A DNA stretch of 42,005 bases, taken from Sphingobacterium alimentarium (GTDB taxonomy: Bacteria > Bacteroidota > Bacteroidia > Sphingobacteriales > Sphingobacteriaceae). This document shows, piece by piece, positions 26,131 through 34,525 of this stretch; position 1 is the first letter of the stretch; each line of letters opens with the position of its first letter. The stretch lies in assembly GCF_004342685.1 (NCBI RefSeq), contig NZ_SMBZ01000035.1, forward strand, positions 1-42,005. Direction: 5' to 3'. The translations under genes and the position numbers were made by a program. Under the pieces are notes generated by a model. The model searched no databases. It was given only the letters and a program-made list of their open reading frames with translations, and was not told the DNA's origin.

Positions 26131-26667
26131 TCTTTTTATGGCTATCGTAGGGTGTAATCTTCCTAACCGATTTATAGAGCAACATGATGTATTCTTCGGA
26201 GTAGCTCCAACATTGGTGGATTTAAAACCCAAACTTATTGAGTTTTGGCCCGAGATAGCCGAAAAATTACATATTGATTCTTATCGAACCGTATCCAAAG
26301 TCGGGAATCATAGGATATTTGTGGTAGATGCAGCCGAAAAGAAGGACAACGGCCTACATCTTTATTTTTTAAATCTGGGAGGTTATAAGCCTGATGACAT
26401 GAAGAATACCATTATAAACAGCTTATCGTGGCTTCATCCATGGCAGAGGCTATACGAATCGGTAAGAAGAATGTATTTTGGAAGCATCATACCGAGCCGC
26501 ACATTGATAATAAATACGGAATAGACGTAGATGATGCGTATATGGTAGAGGATATGTTGCCCGTTGATGTCCGTAATCAATACGGTATTCAGACTGAGGA
26601 AGATGTAGAAAATAGTTCGCAAGATGAATTGCATATTGGTTACCTCAAGCTTAGTAAATTACAGTAA
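26123..26667 (+). pseudogene. DUF1543 family protein, frameshifted
   Basis: The first frame (26123 onward) gives MNNLFMAIVGCNLPN...EQHDVFFGVA...LHIDSYRTV...LHLYFLNLGGYKPDD, the DUF1543 N-terminal part. The C-terminal part, HYKQLIVASSMAEAIRIGKK and FWKHHTEPHIDNKYGIDVDDAY, continues in the -1 frame to 26667. Adding one base near 26399-26407 gives ...DDM-x-EYHYKQLIVASS, a good family match, so one base has been lost there. No slippery heptamer is visible. Without repair the product would be 133 residues with a foreign tail. Function of DUF1543 is unknown. Confidence 0.85.
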
Positions 26668-26741
26668 GAACTGGGAAGTACATTTAGAATTTTAATTCTC
26701 TAACTATTTCTGTTTCTTTGAGGAATAATATGATTTAAAAC

Positions 26742-27383
26742 ATGGATTTTATTTTAGAGAATGAGAGTTTTCATGCGGTGCTGGTATCTATTGCGTGTGG
26801 TGCAATAGTAGGCCTGGAACGTGAATATAGAAATAAGTCTGCTGGCTTTCGTACCGTCATTCTTATTTGTTTTGGTGCCACGATTTTTACGCTAGCATCG
26901 AGACTTGGCAATATCTCGGATGACCGGATAGCTGCAAATATTGTCACCGGAATTGGATTTTTGGGTGCTGGTGTTATTTATCAAGGCAAGTTCTCGGTAC
27001 AAGGTCTTACCACAGCTGCCGTGATATGGACTATGGCTGCTATTGGAATGTTGGTGGGATTTGGTGAATTTACGGTTGGTTTTGCTTTAGCCGTAGTGAT
27101 GGTGATCATCTTGTCTTTGTTTCAAAAAATAGAAACATTATTATCAAGTTTGTTCTTGACGCGAACAATTCATATCACTTTCAAAAACAATGCGATTGAA
27201 AATCTAAGAGAATTTGAGAAATTTCTGGAGCACCATCAGATAGAAGCCGTGCGCAAGGGGATGGAAAAAGATGAAAACAAATTGGAAGCTGTTTTTGAAA
27301 TTTCGGGTAAAAGAAAAAAAGTAAGACAAGTCAACGAAGCTATTATTCTATTGGATTATGTTTATTCTTTCAGTAATCTCTAA
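26742..27383 (+). CDS. MgtC/SapB family membrane protein
   Basis: 213 residues. Four to five membrane helices in the first 135 residues with the family motifs GAIVGLEREYRNKSAGFRT, ANIVTGIGFLGAGVI and LTTAAVIWTMAAIGMLVGFG, then a soluble ACT-like C-terminal part (about 140-213). MgtC proteins help survival in low magnesium and modulate membrane ATPase activity in pathogens; the role here is not known. Terminator follows at 27403. Confidence 0.92.
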   Translation: MDFILENESFHAVLVSIACGAIVGLEREYRNKSAGFRTVILICFGATIFTLASRLGNISDDRIAANIVTGIGFLGAGVIYQGKFSVQGLTTAAVIWTMAAIGMLVGFGEFTVGFALAVVMVIILSLFQKIETLLSSLFLTRTIHITFKNNAIENLREFEKFLEHHQIEAVRKGMEKDENKLEAVFEISGKRKKVRQVNEAIILLDYVYSFSNL

Positions 27384-27402
27384 AAATAGCAGATTCTAAA
27401 AC

Positions 27403-27445
27403 AGAAAAGGCCTGCAAAATGCCAGTGGAGCCTTTTCTATTTATG
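27403..27445. terminator. Bidirectional terminator between mgtC-like gene and the gal operon
   Basis: AGAAAAGGC (27403-27411) pairs with GCCTTTTCT (27430-27438), with a possible inner CTG/CAG pair. T-rich on both strands. Confidence 0.8.
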
Positions 27446-27457
27446 TATGTAAAGATC

Positions 27458-29131
27458 TTACCAGAATACAATATATAAAGCCGCTGTTACACCTAGAATA
27501 AGAAGTGATAACACCAAGAAGGCTGGTGATACCTTAAACATTTTTGTATCAATTTCTAAGCTGTTTGGCTGCACACCTTTTTTGTTCTCATACAAACTGA
27601 TGATCACCATACCTACTATACAAAGTAAGAATACTATACTCATTCTATCCATAAATGGAATTTCATATCCAGTGGGTGTCTGTACGCTAAAGTTAATAGC
27701 GGACAAGAATTCCAGATCCATCATTTGGCCGGAGAATTTTAATAACACGGAGAATACAAATCCACCTATAGTCGCAAAAAGAGCCGCATTGGAAGTGGTT
27801 TTTTTCCAGAAAAAACCAAGGATAAACATGGCAAAAATACCTGGCGATACAAATCCGGTATACTCTTGAATATATTGGAATCCTTGCTTGCCTTCACCCA
27901 TCAGTGCATTACCAACAACGAGTGCAAGCAATGTTCCTAAAATCATCGAAACAATAACCGCTATTTTGCCCACATTCACTAATCTGGTTTCAGATGCTTC
28001 AGGATTAAGGGCTTTTTTGTAAATGTCTAAGGTGAAAATGGTCGCAATACTATTTGCTTTTCCCGCCAAAGAAGCTACAATGGCAGCCGTCAATGCGGCG
28101 AATGATAGTCCTTTCAAGCCAGTAGGTAATAAAGTCAATAATGCTGAATAAGCTTTATTGGGATCTTGAACACCGCTACTGGTCAGTAGCAAGTCTGGAT
28201 GAATCGCTGTTAGATCATTTTTAATGATATAGTATACAGCGATGCCGGGAATTACCACGATCAAAGGCATCAACATTTTAAGGAAAGCAGCGAAGAGTAG
28301 ACCATTACGTGCAGTGGAAAGTGAAGCTCCTAAGGCACGCTGAGTAATGTACTGATTACAGCCCCAATAGCTAAGATTAGCAATCCACATACCTCCGATA
28401 AGTACACTGAGTCCTGGGAGTTCCATATAATTTTCATTTTCAGGGGAAAAAATCATATCAAAATGTTCGGAAGCGCCTTTATTCAAATTCGATAACCCTT
28501 TAAAGAAACCTTGGCCTTCGGAAATAATATCCAATGCAATATAGGTCGCCACAAAACCACCAATAACGAGTACCAATACTTGAATAACATCGGTGTAGCC
28601 AATGACTTTCATACCTCCCAAGGTGATAATTATCGCAAAAAGAGAAAGTAATATAATAGAAGTGCTGACATCTATTCCCGATATGCCTCCAATCGCTACA
28701 GCACCGAGATAAAGTATCGACATCAGATTGACCACGATGTATAGCATCAGCCAAAATACGGCCATAATCATTGCTACAGTCCCATTGTATCGCTGATGCA
28801 GAAACTGCGGCATGGTAAATATTTTGTTTTTGAGATAGACTGGCATAAAAAATATCGCAACCACAATTAACGTGACCGCGGCCATCCATTCGTAGGCGGC
28901 AATGGCCAGGCCCATTTTAAATCCAGAGCCACTCATCCCAATAAATTGCTCGGCGGAAATATTGGATGCGATTAACGAAGCACCAATGGCCCACCAGGTC
29001 AACGAACCTTCGGCCAGAAAGTAATCTTTGGAATCTTGAACCGCAGATTTTTTCCTGTAATAAATATATAATCCGTAACCTGCTACGATTATAAAGTACA
29101 CTATGAATACAATGTAGTCTTGGAATTTCAT
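27458..29131 (-). CDS. Sodium/sugar symporter, vSGLT-like (probable Na+/galactose cotransporter)
   Basis: 557 residues, about 14 membrane helices, SSS (SLC5) family. The N-terminal third is very like the Vibrio galactose transporter vSGLT: YFLAEGSLTWWAIGAS, NISAEQFIGMSGSG, AAYEWMAAVT and ANLSYWGCNQYITQR. Residues matching the vSGLT sugar site, from memory, are all present: Gln62, Glu81, Asn252, Tyr255 (inner gate) and Lys285. It lies 22 nt after galK in the galT-galK operon, so galactose is the likely substrate and it would bring the sugar across the inner membrane for GalK. Confidence 0.9.
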   Translation of the reverse strand: MKFQDYIVFIVYFIIVAGYGLYIYYRKKSAVQDSKDYFLAEGSLTWWAIGASLIASNISAEQFIGMSGSGFKMGLAIAAYEWMAAVTLIVVAIFFMPVYLKNKIFTMPQFLHQRYNGTVAMIMAVFWLMLYIVVNLMSILYLGAVAIGGISGIDVSTSIILLSLFAIIITLGGMKVIGYTDVIQVLVLVIGGFVATYIALDIISEGQGFFKGLSNLNKGASEHFDMIFSPENENYMELPGLSVLIGGMWIANLSYWGCNQYITQRALGASLSTARNGLLFAAFLKMLMPLIVVIPGIAVYYIIKNDLTAIHPDLLLTSSGVQDPNKAYSALLTLLPTGLKGLSFAALTAAIVASLAGKANSIATIFTLDIYKKALNPEASETRLVNVGKIAVIVSMILGTLLALVVGNALMGEGKQGFQYIQEYTGFVSPGIFAMFILGFFWKKTTSNAALFATIGGFVFSVLLKFSGQMMDLEFLSAINFSVQTPTGYEIPFMDRMSIVFLLCIVGMVIISLYENKKGVQPNSLEIDTKMFKVSPAFLVLSLLILGVTAALYIVFW

Positions 29132-29153
29132 ATGTTTTGTTGGTTAGTATGAA

Positions 29154-30311
29154 TTAAAGTATGACCTGAGTTCCATCGGAAATAGAGACTTGAATCGGCG
29201 TTAAATTTAATTGGAATCTATCAAAATACAAACTGCTTATTTTTTCGATTACAGTTTTGCTTTTTCCCTTTTCCACCATATTGATTGTGCATCCTCCAAA
29301 ACCACCTCCCATCATCCTCGCACCTGCCACTTCGGGTAGGGTAGATGCCGTGGACACCAAAAAGTCTAATTCTGGACAGCTCACTTCATATTCTTTGCTC
29401 AGTGCCCAATGAGCATCATAAAGGAGTTTTCCTAGTTTTGAGATATCATTAGATTTCAACGCATCGGTAGCATTTAATAGGCGCTGGTTTTCCTCGACTA
29501 CAAACTTTGACTTTTGAAAATATTCAGCTGAAATGGGTTGGACCATTTCTTCGAGTTTAGCTATGGAAATATCCCGCAAGGAAGATACCGAAGGATATTT
29601 TTGCTGGACGAGTGCAACAGCAGCCTCACAAGCTTCTCTTCTTTGGTTGTAAGCGGAGGAAGCCAAGGAATGTTTGACATTTGTATTTAACAGCAAAATT
29701 TCATAGTTCTCCAGCACAATAGGGATGTATTCATATTCCAGACTGCGGCAGTCTAATTTGAGCAGGTTATTTTCTTTCCCAAATACAGATGCAAACTGAT
29801 CCATGATACCGCAACGTAAACCCACCGCTTCATGCTCTGTCTGTTGTCCTGTTTTAGCAATGTCTAATCGACTAAGTTGCAGTTGAAATAACTTATCAAG
29901 AGCAAAAGATGTAGCGCAGGTTAAGGCTGCAGACGATGAAAGTCCAGCACCCAAAGGAACATCCCCTGCTACAATCAGGTTAAAGCCGTCTATATTGCTG
30001 TGCGTTTTTCGCAATATGCGCGTAGCACCCAATATGTAATTGGTCCATAATTCTGGGCCGAAAGTCAAAGAGTCAATATCTGTGTGGTATCGCTCCTTGT
30101 AATCGACGGAAAACAATTCAATATGATTATCATCACGTCGTGATACCCCAATATATACACCTTTATCTATCGCTGCGGGCAGTACAAATCCATTATTGTA
30201 ATCGGTATGCTCTCCAATTATATTAATGCGACCGGGGGATTTGACGATTAATTCAGGTTGATTGCCAAACAATTCCTGAAAGTCACTTTTTATTTGATCA
30301 ACTAATTGCAT
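29154..30311 (-). CDS. galK: Galactokinase
   Basis: 385 residues. It phosphorylates alpha-D-galactose at C1, the first step of the Leloir pathway. GHMP kinase motifs: the galactokinase signature GRINIIGEHTDYNNGFVLP (27-45), ATP loop PLGAGLSSSAAL (119-130) and GGGFGGCTINMV near the C-terminus; the catalytic Asp lies in LRCGIMDQFAS. Starts 2 nt after galT. Confidence 0.97.
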   Translation of the reverse strand: MQLVDQIKSDFQELFGNQPELIVKSPGRINIIGEHTDYNNGFVLPAAIDKGVYIGVSRRDDNHIELFSVDYKERYHTDIDSLTFGPELWTNYILGATRILRKTHSNIDGFNLIVAGDVPLGAGLSSSAALTCATSFALDKLFQLQLSRLDIAKTGQQTEHEAVGLRCGIMDQFASVFGKENNLLKLDCRSLEYEYIPIVLENYEILLLNTNVKHSLASSAYNQRREACEAAVALVQQKYPSVSSLRDISIAKLEEMVQPISAEYFQKSKFVVEENQRLLNATDALKSNDISKLGKLLYDAHWALSKEYEVSCPELDFLVSTASTLPEVAGARMMGGGFGGCTINMVEKGKSKTVIEKISSLYFDRFQLNLTPIQVSISDGTQVIL

Positions 30312-30313
30312 GA

Positions 30314-31351
30314 TTAGGCTTTTTTGTAATGGACCGTACTTTGTTTTTTTATAATTGCTGCGGCTTGTTCGGGAGTGATATCTCGCTGTGGAGATCCCAG
30401 CATTTCATAACCGACCATAAATTTTTTGATGGATGCCGAGCGTAACAAGGGTGGATAAAAATGCATATGCCAATGCCATTCTTCATGCGCTCCATCATTG
30501 ATAGGTGCTTGATGCATGCCCGCAGAGTAGGGGAAGGAAGTGCTGAAAATATTGTCATACCTAATAGTCAACTCTTGTAAAGTCTTCGCAAGGTCGGCTT
30601 TTTCCTCTTCATTAAATTGTCCTATATGTTGGAGATGTCTTTTGCTAATAATCATGGTTTCGAATGGCCATGTCGCCCAATAGGGTACTAAAGCTACAAA
30701 ATGGTCATTGTCGATAATAACTCTTTCATTAAGGCTCAACTCCAACTCTATATAAGCTTGCAGCATGGATGTGTTATTCTTTTCATAATACGCTTTTTGC
30801 CGTGCTGTCTCTATCAAGATTTCGTTGGGCAAGCTGCTTTGCGACCATATCTGTCCATGAGGATGAGGATTGCTGCAGCCCATAATGGCACCCTTGTTCT
30901 CAAATATCTGAATATATTTAATCCACTCTTTTTGTGCCAAAATGTTAAATTCCTGTTGCCACAGATTCACTACTTTCAAGATCGCTGAAATATCCATCTC
31001 TGGTAAGGTCAAGTCGTGACGAGGGGAGAAGGTAATTACTTTACACAGCCCACGTTCGGCAGTGGCTTGCAACAAATCCGCCTGATTAAAAGTTCCTTCT
31101 GCAGTATTTTCAAGGATAGCAGAAAAATCATTCGTGAATACAAAGGTGTCTTGATAATCCGGATTATCTGTGCCGTCAGCCCGTTTATTCGTCGGGCATA
31201 AATAACAGGTTGGGTCGTATGCAGGAAGGTTGCCAGATACGATATCCTCTACTTTCCCTTGCCATGGTCTATTATTGCGGTGCGGAGAAACGAGTACTTT
31301 TTCGCCTGTTAAAATATTCAAACGGTGGTGAGGTTGATTAAGATCTACCAT
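30314..31351 (-). CDS. galT: UDP-glucose--hexose-1-phosphate uridylyltransferase
   Basis: 345 residues. It swaps galactose 1-phosphate and UDP-glucose for UDP-galactose and glucose 1-phosphate. Seen: the zinc-site pair CYLC (Cys49, Cys52), the active-site SNPHPHGQIW with nucleophile His165, and HWHMHFYPP near the C-terminus. First gene of galT-galK-symporter. No exact -33/-7 promoter found in 31352-31424, and no galE or galM is next to it. Confidence 0.97.
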   Translation of the reverse strand: MVDLNQPHHRLNILTGEKVLVSPHRNNRPWQGKVEDIVSGNLPAYDPTCYLCPTNKRADGTDNPDYQDTFVFTNDFSAILENTAEGTFNQADLLQATAERGLCKVITFSPRHDLTLPEMDISAILKVVNLWQQEFNILAQKEWIKYIQIFENKGAIMGCSNPHPHGQIWSQSSLPNEILIETARQKAYYEKNNTSMLQAYIELELSLNERVIIDNDHFVALVPYWATWPFETMIISKRHLQHIGQFNEEEKADLAKTLQELTIRYDNIFSTSFPYSAGMHQAPINDGAHEEWHWHMHFYPPLLRSASIKKFMVGYEMLGSPQRDITPEQAAAIIKKQSTVHYKKA

Positions 31352-31424
31352 TAAAATTTATAATTGATAAAGCAATTTAGTATTTTTTCTTATAATTTAA
31401 TTGCTTTTGGTAACTATATTCCAT

Positions 31425-31454
31425 CAAAAAAGGCCCCTATAAATATAGAGGCCT
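31425..31454 (-). terminator. Terminator of the TonB receptor gene at 31489
   Basis: GGCC-C-CTATA (31432-31441) pairs with TATAG-A-GGCC (31444-31453) with one mismatch; on the minus strand it is followed by TTTTTT. It lies between the receptor and galT. Confidence 0.8.
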
Positions 31455-31488
31455 CATTGAGATAAATAATTATGCGTTATATGCTATT

Positions 31489-34047
31489 CTAGAAAGTAAA
31501 TTTCACAGAACCTGACCAAGTACGTCCCCAGCCCATTAATACATAATTGGAAGTGTTGACACCTTTCCAAACTGCATCATTAGCACCAGCTTCTCTGTAA
31601 GAAGTAGCTTCTGAAATGTAGAACTCATCAAATAAGTTGTTTACATTCACACGGAAACTCATCGTATTTTTGTCACTTAGCACCACTTTGTATGATATAC
31701 CTGCATCCACGATATCGTACGAAGGTAATCTCAACGTTTTTGTTCCGTTAGTTGGCAGTGCTCCGTATAATCTATCGTAGTTTCTGTAATCAGCATCAAT
31801 AGCCAAATCTTTGATGATAAAGTATTTGATACCAGCACCAAACGATGTTTGTGCAGCATCACCTACTTTTACTCCTGTAAGATCTCTATTGCTTGTGCCT
31901 AATACTTCACGGTTTTCGTTTCTAGAGATTGTTACCGCATCACCTTCATATTTCCAATCACCTACTGAAGCAAAACCTTTCAATGTGAAACCAGAGAATA
32001 AACGTGCTGCTAAATCCAATTCTAAACCTTTATGGTTTTGTTTTACACCATAATTAGATTGGTAAACTAAATCACCAGGTTGAATTAAAGAAGTATCGAA
32101 TTTATTGTCTGCAATACCTTTGGCATCGATAAAGTATGAACTACCAGTCACACGATTATCCCATGTCGTACGGTAAGCATTTAAGCTCGCATCGAAAAAG
32201 TTGGATGTGAATTTATAACCTAATTCTAGACCTAAAATCTCTTCATTGAATGCATATGGGTTTATATCATTTGCATAATTCATGAAGATATTATTTTGGT
32301 AAGGTTGACGTGAATAGTAACCTGCATTACCAAATAATGTATGTCCAGCTAAAGTGTAGCTTAGACCACCTTTTGTGTTGTATCCTAAGTTGTTAACGTT
32401 ATCCGATTTTTGTTTGCCTTCCTCATATTGGTAGTAATCTTTACGGATGTTTTGTTGTTGGGAGATGGAACCTTGGAAGTATGCTGTGAAACCATCTTTA
32501 GCATATTCTAATTGTCCAAATAGACCACCGTAACGGATTGTCTGATCGTATTCCCAAGCTAAACGGTCTTCTTTAGATTTCGCTGAATTAGACCATGTTT
32601 TCCAAGGATTTGTCGAGAACTCGTTTGAAGTTTCGTATTTCGTTCTTGACTGAGGGTCCAACATTCTGATTTCATGAGTAATGCTTGGAGCACCTAATAA
32701 ATCAGTAACTTGTCTGTAGTGTGTACCTTTGTAATCACGTAAGTCGAAACCAAAATTGAAGCTCAAGTTTTCTGTTAAATCACGGTTGTAGTTAGATACA
32801 ATACCAAACCATTGGTGATTGTTCATGTCTGCAGCCAAGTAAGGAACTCTCGCCGAAGAAGCATCTGTACGTGGAGATTGACCACCACCACGTGCCATAG
32901 AAGCATATACTACCGTAGCTAAAGCTGACTTGTCCGAAATTTTCCAATCCCAGTTTAAGTTAGCAACAGGCTTGTGGTAGAAGTTTTTACGCGGGTTCAT
33001 TAATTCACCGTTTATAACTTGTAGGTTATCATTGTATTTTCTTCCTTTTTCTAAGAAGTTTTTCAAACTCGCTGTGTAACCTTGATTGTGCGATTGAGGT
33101 GCACCAGTTACCATGAAATTTAAGTTATGGTTGTCATTTACTTTGTAACCGACAGATAGGAAATAGTTTTGTCCCGACCCGCCTGTTCTGTCCATATATC
33201 CATCACCTCTCCAATCTGTGAACATGGCTGATACCGCAAATCCGTTGCTCATCAATCCTGTATTGTAAGCGATAGTTGATTTGCGCAACATGTCGTTACC
33301 TACGGTACGTTTGATAAAACCACCAGCTTTCATATCTGTAGATTTGGTTACAAAGTTGATTGTACCACCTACAGAGGAAATAGCTAATTTCGAAGAACCA
33401 AGACCGCGTTGAATCTGAACTAAAGAAGCAATATCTGTCAAACCATTCCAGTTAGACCAATATACACGACCGTTGTCCATACCATTGATTGGTTGACCAT
33501 TTAGCAAGAAAGCCGTGTTTGACTGGTCAAAACCACGTGTAGTCATCGAAGATTCGCCAAAACCGCGAGCCTGACTAGTCACATACACCGATGGAGTATT
33601 CACTAGCGCTGCTGTAATGTCTTGACCACCTACTTTTTCTTCAATAATTTGTCTAGAGATTGTAGATACCGCAATAGGAGTCAAACGATCTTCAGCAACG
33701 TCAATCAATCCTCTACCTACAACAATTACTTCATCCAAAGCCTGCTCATCTGTGGATGCCAAAACGATAGTACCCAGAGGAGATGATGAGGAGAAATTAA
33801 TTTGTTGAGTTTCGTGGCCGATGAATTTGATCTGAAGTTGGCCATTGGATTGGTTGGTAGTCAATGTGAAGTTTCCGTTTGCATCCGTAGACGTTCCTTC
33901 TTTACTTCCTGAGACTAGGATAGTGGCTCCAGCTATAGGCTGCTTGCCATCAGTTACTTTACCAGTGATTACTTGTTGAGCTAATGCAACATTGCTGGTA
34001 AGCATGAATGCCACAGAGGCATACAAGAGAGTGGAATTTTTGTTCAT
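31489..34047 (-). CDS. TonB-dependent outer-membrane receptor with carboxypeptidase-regulatory-like N-terminus
   Basis: 852 residues. Signal peptide MNKNSTLLYASVAFMLTSNVALAQ; CarboxypepD_reg-like domain (about 25-100: ITGKVTDGKQPIAGATILVSG); plug domain (about 110-240: LDEVIVVGRG, TRGFDQSNTAFLLNGQPING, SSVGGTINFVTKST); 22-strand-type barrel to a C-terminal aromatic (WSGSVKFTF). No SusD partner and no FecR/sigma pair is near. It lies upstream of the gal operon in the same direction but with a terminator between, so a role in galactoside uptake is only a hint from position; a metal-chelate ligand is equally possible. Confidence 0.9.
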   Translation of the reverse strand: MNKNSTLLYASVAFMLTSNVALAQQVITGKVTDGKQPIAGATILVSGSKEGTSTDANGNFTLTTNQSNGQLQIKFIGHETQQINFSSSSPLGTIVLASTDEQALDEVIVVGRGLIDVAEDRLTPIAVSTISRQIIEEKVGGQDITAALVNTPSVYVTSQARGFGESSMTTRGFDQSNTAFLLNGQPINGMDNGRVYWSNWNGLTDIASLVQIQRGLGSSKLAISSVGGTINFVTKSTDMKAGGFIKRTVGNDMLRKSTIAYNTGLMSNGFAVSAMFTDWRGDGYMDRTGGSGQNYFLSVGYKVNDNHNLNFMVTGAPQSHNQGYTASLKNFLEKGRKYNDNLQVINGELMNPRKNFYHKPVANLNWDWKISDKSALATVVYASMARGGGQSPRTDASSARVPYLAADMNNHQWFGIVSNYNRDLTENLSFNFGFDLRDYKGTHYRQVTDLLGAPSITHEIRMLDPQSRTKYETSNEFSTNPWKTWSNSAKSKEDRLAWEYDQTIRYGGLFGQLEYAKDGFTAYFQGSISQQQNIRKDYYQYEEGKQKSDNVNNLGYNTKGGLSYTLAGHTLFGNAGYYSRQPYQNNIFMNYANDINPYAFNEEILGLELGYKFTSNFFDASLNAYRTTWDNRVTGSSYFIDAKGIADNKFDTSLIQPGDLVYQSNYGVKQNHKGLELDLAARLFSGFTLKGFASVGDWKYEGDAVTISRNENREVLGTSNRDLTGVKVGDAAQTSFGAGIKYFIIKDLAIDADYRNYDRLYGALPTNGTKTLRLPSYDIVDAGISYKVVLSDKNTMSFRVNVNNLFDEFYISEATSYREAGANDAVWKGVNTSNYVLMGWGRTWSGSVKFTF

Positions 34048-34075
34048 CTTTTAGAGATAAATATGAAATTGGTTG

Positions 34076-34083
34076 CAAAGGTA
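34076..34083 (-). promoter_or_regulatory. -7 element of the TonB receptor gene
   Basis: Minus strand TACCTTTG matches TAnnTTTG exactly, 28 nt before the start codon. No TTTG at the usual -33 distance. Confidence 0.55.
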
Positions 34084-34467
34084 ACTTATTTTATCGGATG
34101 TGTAAAATAATGTTAAATAAGAATATTTGGTGTGAGAAGTGCATTATTGTATTAGGTCAAATATTTATTAGTACACGATTAATTGTGATTATAACTAATT
34201 TATTTATGCTACATAATTATCTTGAATTGGAATAAAATGAAGGATAACGACCTAATTTTGAGCTTACTCAGGAGAAAAATCAAATGAATGTAAATTTTTA
34301 CAAAACTTATTTTTATAAAAATTAGTTGGATGGAAATTTTTTCACTTAAATAATTGAAAATGTGAAATAAAGTAGGCTCTACGACTGTGAAAATGCTATT
34401 AAAAGTTCCATTCTATTTTAAAACTATTTAAAGGCTATCCACCATTTCCATATTAAGATTATGTTAA
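34084..34467. other. Divergent intergenic region between the two TonB receptors
   Basis: The 478-bp gap 34048-34525 is very AT-rich. It contains the two divergent promoters near its ends and no credible gene: the frames in it are short and without motifs. No operator-like palindrome or small RNA was recognised. The length is larger than needed for two simple promoters. Confidence 0.4.
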
Positions 34468-34501
34468 TTGTTAAATACTGTTAAAATTAGTTTTAAATTT
34501 G
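34468..34501 (+). promoter_or_regulatory. Probable promoter of the Oar-like receptor gene
   Basis: TAAATTTG (34494-34501) is an exact -7 match; a TTG lies 23 nt upstream (34468-34470), longer than the usual 19-21. The -7 box overlaps the upstream TTG of the longer reading frame, which supports the ATG at 34526. Confidence 0.5.
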
Positions 34502-34525
34502 CTGCTAATTAGTCAAATAATCCAA

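Noticed and set aside
28500..28889. 129-residue minus-strand ORF inside the symporter gene
   Set aside because: Out-of-frame shadow on the same strand, Cys/Tyr/His-rich with no promoter or motif.
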